In this document: positions 1-10,587 of the stretch, piece by piece
Position numbering within the stretch: the stretch's first letter is position 1
How the letters are laid out: each line of letters begins with the position of its first letter
Source of the DNA: DSWT01 sp036845725
Lineage (GTDB): Bacteria; Chloroflexota; Anaerolineae; B4-G1; SLSP01
Reading direction: 5' to 3'
Assembly: GCA_036845725.1 (NCBI GenBank)
Contig: DAIUDK010000001.1
Coordinates: forward strand, 62,001 to 126,000
DNA length: 64,000 nt
Notes under the pieces: generated by a model
The model's database searches: none
What the model was told of the DNA's origin: nothing
What the model saw: only the letters and a program-made list of their open reading frames with translations
Position numbers and translations under genes: made by a program

Positions 1-419
1 CCGAATAACAGCACGGTATTGTGCATTCTTGGTTTCTCTACCTTCAGGGCAGCCTGCTCCGGGACGTCAGGGTTATACCGCACGGTGACGGCCTTGCCCG
101 CCGGGAACGCCGCAACAATCTCCTTCGCTTTGCGCTCGTCAGTGAACGTCGCGCAGTCGTACGGCGCAAAATCGCGTTTCTCGGAGGTATAGCGTTGTTC
201 CCCGATGGTGTAGGCGTATTCGACAACGGGGGTGAAGGTGATGCTGGTTTCCTGCGGCGTCCGGCGCTCGTGGCGGTAGACGAACGCCCGCTGAACCTGC
301 CCGACAGCCTTCGGCCAGTTCGCCGTCCCCTGGAAACTGCGCTTAGTCACAATCGTGGAAATGATGTAGACCGCACCAAAAACGATCAAACACCCGCCAA
401 AAACGATCAAGAATGGCAT
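1..419 (-). CDS. DUF3592-like membrane protein, 3' end cut by window edge
   Basis: Reading the minus strand from an ATG at 419 gives an open frame that runs off the left edge, about 139 residues with no stop in the window. A GGAGG at 426-430 sits 6 nt upstream of the ATG and fixes the start. The protein opens with one hydrophobic segment (MPFLIVFGGCLIVFGAVYII). A soluble region follows with phrases such as TPVVEYAYTIGEQRYTSEK and AVTVRYNPDVPEQAAL, the pattern of the DUF3592 family: one or two membrane segments flanking a small beta domain of unknown function. The last visible residues (MHNTVLLFG) may begin a second membrane segment. Family assignment is from motif memory and function is unknown. 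Confidence 0.75.
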   Translation of the reverse strand, partial: MPFLIVFGGCLIVFGAVYIISTIVTKRSFQGTANWPKAVGQVQRAFVYRHERRTPQETSITFTPVVEYAYTIGEQRYTSEKRDFAPYDCATFTDERKAKEIVAAFPAGKAVTVRYNPDVPEQAALKVEKPRMHNTVLLF

Positions 420-498
420 TGCACACCTCCTACGAATAAATCGTTGGAACGTTATCGTATATGCAAAATTATAGCGTCAGGCCAAGACAAGTCAAAAA

Positions 499-1683
499 TC
501 AACGCTGACAGGCATAGCGATACGCAGCTTCGGCGACGGGCGCGAGTGCCTCCCAGGCGAAGCGCTCACGCGCATCGCGGGTGGCATATTCGCTAAGAGA
601 TTGGCGCAGTGAGGCATCACGCAACAGCGACGTCACGGCCTCGATGAACGCCGCATCATCTCCGGGGGGAACGAGCCAGCCCGATTCGCCATGGCGGATG
701 CTCTCCGCCACCTGGCCCACCGCGTCGGCGACGACCGGAACGCCCGCCGCCAGCAAATCCAGCAGCTTGACCGGGCATTTGGTGCGGTTGAGCAGCGTGT
801 CGTCGAAGGGATAGAGCGCCACGTCGGCCTGGACGAAGTGCGCGGGCAGGTCTTCCGCCGGAACCAACCCCGCGTAGACCAAATCGGCGTCCAGTGCGGG
901 CGATGCCCCCTCTGTCACCTGCCATCCCGCCGCGCGGGCCAATGCCAGCAGTGTCTCCTCCTCCGCGAAGAAGCCCTTCCCCACCACCCACAGCCGCGCG
1001 TCGGGAATGCGCGCCCACACACCCTCGACGATGCGCCATAGCCGTTCTACGTTGTACTCGAAGAAGCGCGTGTAGAGCAAAAGTGTCGGACGTCGCCCAC
1101 CCTTGGCGGCGCGTGAAACCGCCGGGCGCGGGATGCAGCCGTTCGGCAGATAGAAGACGCGCTCCGGCGGGCCGCCCATCGCCCAGACGAGCGTTTGCAG
1201 AGCGCGACTGGCGACGGTGACCGCAGCCGCGCGCGTCAGTCCCCAGCGCTCCTGCCAGGCGAAGAAGCGCTTGAGCAATACCGGATAGGGGTTGAGGTCG
1301 TTCCAGCCGCCGTAGCCCTCCCAATCGTCGGTATCCACCACCACCGGGAAACGTCGTCGCAGCGCCAGATGCGCCAGTCCCGCGTAGGCTTTGGGCTTAA
1401 AAGTGTGGATCATGTCCGGTTTGAGTGCCACGGCGCGGCGGACCAACGCCGCCGCCAGCCGCCAGTGGAACCACCCCGGCACACCCGCCGGGAGTGCGAC
1501 GTTTTCGATTTGCACGCCGCCTTCGTCCCAGGATTTTCCCGCATCCTCGGGATTCTGCCACGGGGGGAGCAGCAGCGTCACGGTATGCCCACGCGCGACG
1601 AGTGCCTGCGCCAGCGGCAAGGCTCGCACACTCATCGTGCCGCGCGGGCGCAGACCAAACGGGCCGATCATCACGATGCGCAC
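499..1683 (-). CDS. Glycosyltransferase, GT-B fold (GT4-like)
   Basis: A 394-residue protein with the layout of GT-B glycosyltransferases. The N-terminal Rossmann half begins MRIVMIGPFGLRPRGT and contains ARGHTVTLLLP. The C-terminal half has LLLYTRFFEYNVERLW, a nucleotide-sugar binding region near DVALYPFDDTLLNRTKCPVK, then LLDLLAAGVPVVADAVGQ and HGESGWLVPPGD, which correspond to the E-x7-E and G-rich loop region of GT4 enzymes. It probably transfers a sugar from an activated nucleotide donor onto a lipid carrier or glycan at the cytoplasmic face of the membrane; donor and acceptor cannot be read. The start is a GTG with GAGG 4 nt upstream. It overlaps the 3' end of the upstream kinase gene by 13 nt, so the two are likely co-transcribed. 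Confidence 0.85.
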   Translation of the reverse strand: MRIVMIGPFGLRPRGTMSVRALPLAQALVARGHTVTLLLPPWQNPEDAGKSWDEGGVQIENVALPAGVPGWFHWRLAAALVRRAVALKPDMIHTFKPKAYAGLAHLALRRRFPVVVDTDDWEGYGGWNDLNPYPVLLKRFFAWQERWGLTRAAAVTVASRALQTLVWAMGGPPERVFYLPNGCIPRPAVSRAAKGGRRPTLLLYTRFFEYNVERLWRIVEGVWARIPDARLWVVGKGFFAEEETLLALARAAGWQVTEGASPALDADLVYAGLVPAEDLPAHFVQADVALYPFDDTLLNRTKCPVKLLDLLAAGVPVVADAVGQVAESIRHGESGWLVPPGDDAAFIEAVTSLLRDASLRQSLSEYATRDARERFAWEALAPVAEAAYRYACQR

Positions 1684-2228
1684 GGCGCCTCACGATAGCG
1701 GGTGATAAAATCGGGGTCGTGCACCAGCGCCCAAATCACGTCGGCGACTTCTTCGGGTGTTCGCGCTGTGGTATCCACCACGTATCCCAGGTCACCGTTG
1801 CGCGCCGCCGCTTCTTGGATACGAACCAGTTCCACGGCGCGGTCGAGATGCCAAGCCACCTCATCGGGTGAGCGCGAAGAATCACGGAGGCGTTGTTCGA
1901 TCACTTGCGCGTCGCACACCAGGCGGAAGGCGTAAATCTCATCATCCAGGTCGGCAAGTAGCGTCCGCAAGCGCGCCAGCGATTCCGGTGACTCGAAGAC
2001 GTAGGGGATCACGAAGTTGTGATAGTCGCCATGCTCGATGTGGAACGCGATAAGAACCCGCAACGTCTGATAAAGATGCTCGATACGCACCTCATCGTAG
2101 ATCTCGAAGGGATGTACCCATCCGATGTAATCGCCATCGAGGAAGACGGCGCGGTCGAATTTCGAGGTCACATGCTCGCCCGTCGTGCTCTTGCCGATGC
2201 CGCATGGGCCGTTGATAATCACAATCAT
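1671..2228 (-). CDS. P-loop nucleoside/sugar kinase-like protein
   Basis: A 185-residue P-loop protein. The Walker A motif GPCGIGKSTT lies at residues 7-16, followed by a short strand ending in FLDGDYIGW, as in small AAA_33/adenylate-kinase-like phosphotransferases. Later residues RLRDSSRS resemble the arginine-bearing lid of such kinases. No specificity loop is recognised, so the substrate (nucleoside, sugar, tRNA or antibiotic) is unknown. The ATG at 2228 is preceded by AAGGAGG at 2239-2245, 10 nt away. The 3' end overlaps the glycosyltransferase start, which suggests translational coupling. A palindromic dispersed repeat sits directly upstream. Confidence 0.75.
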   Translation of the reverse strand: MIVIINGPCGIGKSTTGEHVTSKFDRAVFLDGDYIGWVHPFEIYDEVRIEHLYQTLRVLIAFHIEHGDYHNFVIPYVFESPESLARLRTLLADLDDEIYAFRLVCDAQVIEQRLRDSSRSPDEVAWHLDRAVELVRIQEAAARNGDLGYVVDTTARTPEEVADVIWALVHDPDFITRYREAPCAS

Positions 2229-2252
2229 GGTGCGAGAGCCTCCTTACAAAAA

Positions 2253-2317
2253 ACCGCGAATCTCGCCAATCTACGAGAATCCCCTAAAAATTAGCGAAGA
2301 TTCGCGTGATTTGCGGT
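2253..2317. repeat. Palindromic dispersed repeat, copy 1
   Basis: A roughly 65-bp element starting ACCGCGAATCTCGC and ending GATTTGCGGT. Its ends are inverted (ACCGCGAAT against ATTTGCGGT) and internal AATCTACG/TTCGCG units can also pair. A closely similar copy lies at 51899-51956. This copy overlaps the last nine codons of rnhB. Confidence 0.7.
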
Positions 2318-2962
2318 CTCAATCTTCATATTTGTTGCCGCCACACACACCGCAACAGGACGAAAAGTCAACCGGTGCAGTGGGCAGACACCCAGGCGGA
2401 CCAACGCCTCCCGATGCTGTTGCGTGCCGTAACCCTTGTGTTGCGCGAAGCCGTAGCCGGGGAAATCAATCTCCGCTACGTCCACCATCCAGCGATCCCG
2501 TGCCACTTTCGCGATGATGCTGGCTGCCGCCACCGACAGCGAACGCGCGTCGGCGTAGGGGAACGCGTCCTGCGGCAGATTCACACCGGGCAAGCGCAGC
2601 GCGTCAATCACCAGGGCTTCTGGTGAGACAGACAATGCCGCCAGCGCGCGCTGCATCGCTAATCGCGTCGCCGGGACGATGCCGAGCGCGTCGATTTCCT
2701 GCTGCTCGCCGCGCCCTACCCCTACGGCCAACGCCACGTCGAGGATGCGCGTTACCAATCGCTGACGGACCACGGATGACAACTGCTTGGAATCGCGCAC
2801 ACCGGCCAAAGCCGCACACACGCCATCTCCACAAGGCAGAATCACCGCCGCGGCGACCACCGGCCCGGCCCACGCCCCGCGCCCGGCCTCATCCAGTCCG
2901 GCTACGCGTTGCATCCCGCGCGCCCAAAATCGCTCTTCCGCTTCCAGTGTAGGTAAATTCAT
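2291..2962 (-). CDS. rnhB: Ribonuclease HII
   Basis: RNase HII cleaves the RNA strand of RNA-DNA hybrids and starts removal of misincorporated ribonucleotides in cytoplasmic DNA. The 223-residue protein has the family motifs in order: GLDEAGRGAWAGP with catalytic Asp24-Glu25, DSKQLS at 57-62, the VIDAL aspartate near 120, AAASIIAKVARDRWM (about 145-159) with a further candidate catalytic Asp156, and the GYGFAQHKGYGT loop. The ATG at 2962 has no clear ribosome binding site; Met17 is an alternative. The last residues (IETANHANLR) are encoded by the palindromic repeat at 2253-2317, so the natural C-terminus seems to have been extended by the repeat. The catalytic core is complete. Confidence 0.95.
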   Translation of the reverse strand: MNLPTLEAEERFWARGMQRVAGLDEAGRGAWAGPVVAAAVILPCGDGVCAALAGVRDSKQLSSVVRQRLVTRILDVALAVGVGRGEQQEIDALGIVPATRLAMQRALAALSVSPEALVIDALRLPGVNLPQDAFPYADARSLSVAAASIIAKVARDRWMVDVAEIDFPGYGFAQHKGYGTQQHREALVRLGVCPLHRLTFRPVAVCVAATNMKIETANHANLR

Positions 2963-3020
2963 AAGTCAAAAGCCAAAAGTCCAACGCCGAACACCGATTC
3001 GCTGATTCGCTTATTCTGCC
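2963..3020. repeat. Heptanucleotide-type repeat tract
   Basis: The sequence upstream of rnhB reads as degenerate 7-mers (AGTCAAA, AGCCAAA, AGTCCAA, CGCCGAA) followed by 8-mer GATTCGCT units. It belongs with the tracts at 14031, 54412, 54798, 55446, 56436, 57630 and 59484. Confidence 0.55.
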
Positions 3021-3048
3021 ACACTCTGCCCGATTGCCAAATGAATAT

Positions 3049-3077
3049 TTGCTTTTTCGCCCATGTCGTTTTATACT
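3049..3077 (+). promoter_or_regulatory. Sigma-70-type promoter of the TPR gene
   Basis: TTGCTT at 3049-3054 and TATACT at 3072-3077 are separated by 17 bp. The expected transcription start near 3084 leaves a leader of about 58 nt before the ATG at 3142. Confidence 0.55.
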
Positions 3078-3141
3078 AGGTTTGTGTAGGAAATGGCGGG
3101 CACAAACCATGTGCCAGAGATATGGACGATGGAGGTAAGAT

Positions 3142-4467
3142 ATGGGGTTGCTCGACGATAAACGCAGTGCAAAGCAACAACCAGATGAGGAACTGTGGGA
3201 AGGTCTGTTCGGCGAAGAAGAACTCGAAGCGCCATCTGAGCCAGCCGACGCTGCATCCGCTAAAAAAAAGGAACGGGGCAGCAAGCGCCAAAAACGCGAG
3301 AAAGCACCGCCAAAACGCAAGGCCCCTGTCACAAAGGCCCCAAAGCCGAAACGCACACGTGCCAAAGGCAAAGGGCTTACACCTGGACAACTGCTCATCC
3401 TGCTGCTGTTAGGGATAGGCATTATTGTGGCCTACCTGCTACTTGCGTCGATGATTAAAGGGACGCTGTCGACAAATCCTCCCCCAAGTGGCGACGTCAT
3501 TCCAACAGCCCTTCCCGGTACGGAGGCCACCGCGCAGACATCGTCGAGACCAATCCCACCTACCCCCACCCCGCTCCCAACTCGCTCTCTGGCAGACATT
3601 GCTACGCTTACGCCAACGCCACTTCCACTGGTGACAACGCGATTTGACCAAAACGTCATCCTCAACCCTGATGATATTGAACTACGCTTGCAGCGTGGCG
3701 CGGAATACTTAAGCCTGGGAGCCTACGAAGCAGCGCTGGCCGACTTCGAACACGCGCAAACCCTCGACGAGAAACACGCCGAAACCTATGTCGGTATTGG
3801 CCAGGCGCAGTACCATCTACTCAACTGGCCGGCGGCTGAGAGCGCTTTTCTCACCGCGATCTCTTTCAAAGAGAACCTGCCTGACCCCTATTTCGGCATC
3901 GGCATGATTTACTACCTGCAAGGGCGCTATCCCGAAGCAGCCAAGGAATTCGACCGGGCAGCAGAGAAAAACCCCGAATTTGCCGAGGCCGAAGCCTGGT
4001 TAGCCATCGCCACTTCTCTGGCCGGCGATTCGGGAGAGGCTATGGCCGCGGCGGATCGGGCTTTTGGCCTCGCGCAGGAAAGCGCCATCATTCACATCGC
4101 ACGCTCCTGGGCCTATCGCGTACAAAGTCCCCCCGACATTGACGCGGCCCAAGGCGATCTCCTTCAGGCACAAAAACTGGCCCCGTATAGCCTGGAATTG
4201 CTCATCGCCCTGGCACAGTTCTATACCGATTACCGACCTGAACGTATAGCTGAAGCGGAGCAGCTAGGGCACTACGCCATTCAATGGGCGAAAACCGATC
4301 TGGAACGCGCGCGCGCTTTGCACATTCTGGGGCACGTCTACCTGGCGCAGGACCGCAAGGAAGAGGCTAAAAAGGTGCTGGCCGAAGCCGCCGCTCTGAC
4401 GACTTACGAAGGCCAGGTGTTATTGAGTGGCGTGGTTGAGGATTTGGATCGCGCGCTGGCGCCGTGA
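3142..4467 (+). CDS. Membrane-anchored tetratricopeptide repeat protein
   Basis: A 441-residue protein. Residues 1-80 are cytoplasmic, first acidic then very Lys/Arg-rich (KKKERGSKRQKREKAPPKRK). One transmembrane helix spans about 83-104 (LLILLLLGIGIIVAYLLLAS). A Pro/Thr-rich linker follows (about 110-175, PTPTPLP motifs), then at least five TPR-like helical hairpins from about residue 180 to 415, with phrases such as LGAYEAALADFEHAQTLD, YLQGRYPEAAKEFDRAAEK and GHVYLAQDRKEEAKKVLAEA. The topology puts the TPR scaffold outside the membrane, where it would hold partner proteins; the partner is unknown. GGAGG at 3131-3135 lies 6 nt before the ATG. With its own promoter and a strong terminator, it appears monocistronic. 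Confidence 0.85.
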   Translation: MGLLDDKRSAKQQPDEELWEGLFGEEELEAPSEPADAASAKKKERGSKRQKREKAPPKRKAPVTKAPKPKRTRAKGKGLTPGQLLILLLLGIGIIVAYLLLASMIKGTLSTNPPPSGDVIPTALPGTEATAQTSSRPIPPTPTPLPTRSLADIATLTPTPLPLVTTRFDQNVILNPDDIELRLQRGAEYLSLGAYEAALADFEHAQTLDEKHAETYVGIGQAQYHLLNWPAAESAFLTAISFKENLPDPYFGIGMIYYLQGRYPEAAKEFDRAAEKNPEFAEAEAWLAIATSLAGDSGEAMAAADRAFGLAQESAIIHIARSWAYRVQSPPDIDAAQGDLLQAQKLAPYSLELLIALAQFYTDYRPERIAEAEQLGHYAIQWAKTDLERARALHILGHVYLAQDRKEEAKKVLAEAAALTTYEGQVLLSGVVEDLDRALAP

Positions 4468-4490
4468 GTGGAAGTTCTCTGGCTAAACAC

Positions 4491-4527
4491 ATCGTCCCGA
4501 AGACAATTTCTTCGGGACGATTGTTTT

Positions 4528-4528
<1 letters not shown>
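4491..4528 (+). terminator. Rho-independent terminator of the TPR gene
   Basis: A perfect 13-bp stem (ATCGTCCCGAAGA with TCTTCGGGACGAT) around a 5-nt loop is followed by TTGTTTTT. It ends at the stop codon of the convergent uvrA and may partly serve both strands. Confidence 0.9.
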
Positions 4529-7449
<2,921 letters not shown>

Positions 7450-7542
7450 ACCTGCCCCCACTATGATGCTCACTGCAACCGGTTATTATAACACACTTTC
7501 CCGGCGCGAGTAGGAACAAGTGTTCTACAAACGCAACGATAA

Positions 7543-7571
7543 TTGACAATCTACGCGACAAGTGGTAACCT
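7543..7571 (+). promoter_or_regulatory. Promoter of the small secreted protein gene
   Basis: A consensus TTGACA at 7543-7548 lies 17 bp from TAACCT at 7566-7571. This would give a leader of about 60 nt before the ATG at 7639. The -10 is imperfect. Confidence 0.45.
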
Positions 7572-7638
7572 ATGAGATGAGCTTTGCAACTCAACTTTTC
7601 ACGTTCAACCTGTGACGATTCTCGAAGGAGCAACAGCG

Positions 7639-8022
7639 ATGCACTGGATCACCTCATTGGCTTGTCTTGGCGTTTTTACGCTAACTGCTGTAGGGCGTAC
7701 GCTGGAAAGCGGCGTTTGGGAAGGCCACGTGACCTTTGGCCGGGGAGGCAGCAGCTTCAACCCATGCGGATCGAAAGAGACCTGGTGGGTGAAAAGCAAA
7801 GGATTCAGCAAAACCGCCGAGAAGCTCCAGGAGGACTATAACAGCATCGCGCAAAAACCCTACGAGCCGGTCTACGTCCGTGTAAGCGGCGACGTCAGCC
7901 GCAAAGGGCAGTACGGGCGACTCGGCTCATACCAACGCGTGCTCTATATTGAAGAAGTGCTCGAAATCCGCCCCAAGAAAGATGATGATTGCAAGTCGGT
8001 AAAACGAATGAGCGAAATCTAA
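7639..8022 (+). CDS. Small secreted protein of unknown function
   Basis: A 127-residue product. The N-terminus is signal-like (MHWITSLACLGVFTLTAVG) but has no lipobox. The mature part contains FNPCGSKETWWV, then PVYVRVSGDVS, then YGRLGSYQRVLYIEEVLEIR, and ends in a charged tail. This Cys-Gly-Ser / Tyr-Val-Arg-Val / Val-Leu-Glu arrangement recalls small uncharacterised periplasmic proteins with a single OB- or NlpE-like beta barrel; I cannot name the family. The start is set by AAGGAG at 7625-7630, 8 nt before the ATG; a GTG at 7612 is possible but lacks a binding site. Its stop codon overlaps the stop of the convergent subtilase gene by two bases. Confidence 0.7.
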   Translation: MHWITSLACLGVFTLTAVGRTLESGVWEGHVTFGRGGSSFNPCGSKETWWVKSKGFSKTAEKLQEDYNSIAQKPYEPVYVRVSGDVSRKGQYGRLGSYQRVLYIEEVLEIRPKKDDDCKSVKRMSEI

Positions 8023-10463
8023 GGCAAAAACACAGTCCCTGCTGATTTCAGAACCAATGGCAGATACAGCCTGTACGACGTCACAGTCACAATCCACTGG
8101 ATACTTCCCTCGCTGCAGGAATTCGTGGCCGTCATGATGACGGTGTACGGGAGTGTTATGGTCGCTACCGGGAAGGTATACGTAACGACCTCGCCATAAA
8201 CGAGCGGACTTCTATCCCCGAAATCCCACGCGAAATCAACCGGCGGCGTGCCCTCCGCCACCGTGCCGGTAAATGTAGCCGTCTGCCCAACAGCCAGATA
8301 GGACGGCGTGTAACTGAAAAACGGCTCGACCACCGGAAAACACTCTGCGGCAATCGCGACAGTCGTCAAATCGCTGTAGGCCGAAACGCCTGTCCCAGAT
8401 GCCGTCACCCGCACCGTATCCGTGAACCCCGTAAAAGCATTCCAGGGGACCGTGACCAGTGTTGTGACCGGTGTGCTCGCTTGCGGCGCTAATGTCACCT
8501 GCGTGGGAGTCAGCGTCGTCGCCAACGCCGCACCGGAGAACGCCAGACTATAGTCATCGGTGATATTGCCGATGTTGGTCAATGTGAGCGTGTACACCAG
8601 CGTTTTTCCCGCGTCGCCGTTAGCACTTATTTCCGGCGGCCAAAGCTCCAGGCCGTACACCGCATCCGCCGTCGTGCGGAGCGTGGCGCGCGCGCTGCGG
8701 GAGGGGTCGCCTGCCGACGTCGCCGTCACCGTGACCCTGTCCGATGCCCCGGACAATGCATCTGTGGGGATGGTGACCGTCACAGGCAGTGGCGCGGTCG
8801 CCCCGGCAGACAACGGCCCGATTCGGGTCGGTGCGGTCGTCTGCCAGCCGGCACTGGTCAATGTGACGGTGAAGTTGTCCGCCGTCGTCCCGGTATTCGT
8901 GACGCGAAAGGCAACACTCACCGCCTGGCCCGGCGCGCCGTGCTGTTCAACCGTCGCCGGCGCAATGGCGACGCCGTATTCGACCGAGGCGAGCGCCGCA
9001 TCCACTGCCGATTTGATGTCCAGCCGCCCGTAACCGTAGACGTTGTTGGGCCAGCCGCTGCTGCTACACGCGGTCGAGTTGATGTGGAACGCATTGTCAT
9101 TCAGCAGTTGCTCCGTTGCATCGATCTGGTTCTTAAGCACCGGAACCGCCGACCACAACAGCGCCACGGCCCCGGCGACGTGCGGCGCGGCCATCGAGGT
9201 GCCATTCTTGGCGCCGTAGCCGCCGTTGGGAATACACGAGCGGACACTCGTCCCTGGCGCGGCAAGGTCGGGCTTGCGGCGGTTGCTGCCGTCCACCATC
9301 ACCGGGCCGCGACTGCTCGATGACCAGATCGTATCTGTGCCGGTGCTCAACGCCCCCACCGTGTACGCGGCGGCGTAAATCGCGGGAGGATCGTTCACCG
9401 TCGAACAATTCGAACCGGCGTTCCCTGCCGAGACGACGGTCATAATGCCCGCCGCGCGCTGCGCTTCCATCGCGTCTTGCAGCGTGCTCCACGAGCAGCC
9501 TTCGCCGCTAGGGCACGTCCACGAGTTGTTGGTCACGTCGGGCGCTTTGCTCGGATCGCCCTGGGCAGACGTCCCACCCACCGGATACGGCGCGAGGAAG
9601 AACTCGAAACATTCCAGATATGTGGCCGGTGTCCCGTACCCCACGTTCATATTGCGACAGCCGATCCACTGCGCGCCGGGCGCCATCCCGATCTGGTTCA
9701 TCCCACCGTCATCGCCGACAGCCGTGCCCATCGTGTGCGTGCCGTGGCCGTAGTCGTCGCATGGCACAAACGAGTCTGCGCCGCACGAGCCGCCGCCGCT
9801 GTGAATGGCATCGTGCCAGTTGTAATCGTGGTTGGCCGTTGTCCCGTTCCAGCCGCGATAGTGTGGCTTCAGTGCCGGATGCGTCCAGTCGTAGCCCGTA
9901 TCCTGCCCACCAACGACCACGCCCTGCCCGGTAAAGTCCATCGCCCAGACTTCCGGTGCGCGCACGTAGGTGATGTTCAGTTCGATAGCGGTAGGGGCGG
10001 CGGCGAGCAGCGCGTCGAGCGGGCGCGCGGGCTGCGGCAGCACGTTCTGGATGCGCGGGTTGCCCTCGATGCGCGCCACGTCGGGCCGTGCAGCCAACGC
10101 TCGCACCAGGTCGGCATCTCCTTTCACCCAGATCAGGTTGACGATGTAGTAGGCGCGATGTTCCACGCCGCGCGCGGCAAGCCACTTGAGCAGCGGCCTT
10201 TGCGAGGTCTGTGCGGTGCGCCACAGCGTCTCGTAGACGTAACGGCCCTTTTCCGCTTTCATTTGCAGTCGTGCCGCGCCGCTGAGATCCGCCTGCGCCG
10301 CCAGCACGACGAGGAACTCGGCCTCTGCGCCGCCGGCGGTGTGCGCGAGAACCCACGGGGCGATTTTATCGAGAGCCGGAGCAGCGCGCAGTGCGGTGGA
10401 AGGCGCACCGAACAGGCCGAGCAACAGCACAACAAACAAAACGACGCGGTAGAGTCGATTCAT
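8019..10463 (-). CDS. Secreted subtilisin-like serine protease (S8) with NEW3/PKD domains
   Basis: An extracellular endopeptidase of the S8 (subtilase) family, 814 residues. It has a signal peptide (MNRLYRVVLFVVLLLGLFGA) and an inhibitor-I9-like propeptide (about 40-130). The catalytic domain shows all key residues: Asp in GGQDTGYDWTHP, His in DYGHGTHTMGT, the oxyanion Asn in VSAGNAGSN and Ser in NGTSMAAPHVAGA. Two NEW3-type Ig-like domains follow (around 480-690, phrases such as FRVTNTGTTADNFTVTL), then one PKD domain (TPPVDFAWDFGDRSP). The C-terminus carries YRLYLPLVLKS, shared with the three neighbouring secreted proteins; here seven residues follow it. The start is the ATG at 10463 with GAGG 8 nt upstream; a longer frame adds 12 residues with no signal. 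It is the last gene of the minus-strand secreted island. Confidence 0.93.
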   Translation of the reverse strand: MNRLYRVVLFVVLLLGLFGAPSTALRAAPALDKIAPWVLAHTAGGAEAEFLVVLAAQADLSGAARLQMKAEKGRYVYETLWRTAQTSQRPLLKWLAARGVEHRAYYIVNLIWVKGDADLVRALAARPDVARIEGNPRIQNVLPQPARPLDALLAAAPTAIELNITYVRAPEVWAMDFTGQGVVVGGQDTGYDWTHPALKPHYRGWNGTTANHDYNWHDAIHSGGGSCGADSFVPCDDYGHGTHTMGTAVGDDGGMNQIGMAPGAQWIGCRNMNVGYGTPATYLECFEFFLAPYPVGGTSAQGDPSKAPDVTNNSWTCPSGEGCSWSTLQDAMEAQRAAGIMTVVSAGNAGSNCSTVNDPPAIYAAAYTVGALSTGTDTIWSSSSRGPVMVDGSNRRKPDLAAPGTSVRSCIPNGGYGAKNGTSMAAPHVAGAVALLWSAVPVLKNQIDATEQLLNDNAFHINSTACSSSGWPNNVYGYGRLDIKSAVDAALASVEYGVAIAPATVEQHGAPGQAVSVAFRVTNTGTTADNFTVTLTSAGWQTTAPTRIGPLSAGATAPLPVTVTIPTDALSGASDRVTVTATSAGDPSRSARATLRTTADAVYGLELWPPEISANGDAGKTLVYTLTLTNIGNITDDYSLAFSGAALATTLTPTQVTLAPQASTPVTTLVTVPWNAFTGFTDTVRVTASGTGVSAYSDLTTVAIAAECFPVVEPFFSYTPSYLAVGQTATFTGTVAEGTPPVDFAWDFGDRSPLVYGEVVTYTFPVATITLPYTVIMTATNSCSEGSIQWIVTVTSYRLYLPLVLKSAGTVFLP

Positions 10464-10527
10464 AGTTTCACCCTCAAAAAGTTTCATGTCAACGCTCAAG
10501 GCAGGTCACAATCCACGGTCTCCGCAG

Positions 10528-10573
10528 CCCCCCCCTTTAATCCCCCCCTCTAAGGGGAAACTAAAGGGGGGAA
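10528..10573. repeat. C-rich/G-rich inverted repeat between protease genes
   Basis: CCCCCCTTTA (10530-10539) pairs with TAAAGGGGGG (10562-10571), and an inner CCCC/GGGG hairpin lies between them. It sits in the 124-bp gap between the M14 and subtilase genes. It has no T-tract, so it is more likely an intergenic palindrome or mRNA stabiliser than an intrinsic terminator. Confidence 0.6.
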
Positions 10574-10587
10574 TCAGTCCTTGCACA

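Noticed and set aside
7484..7515. Complete promoter for uvrA on the minus strand
   Set aside because: A TATAAT is present, but no hexamer like TTGACA lies at 15-19 bp, so only a -10 can be claimed.
9477..10553. 358-codon plus-strand frame opposite the smaller subtilase
   Set aside because: It lies antisense to the catalytic domain, whose triad is intact; no signal or motif in the plus frame.
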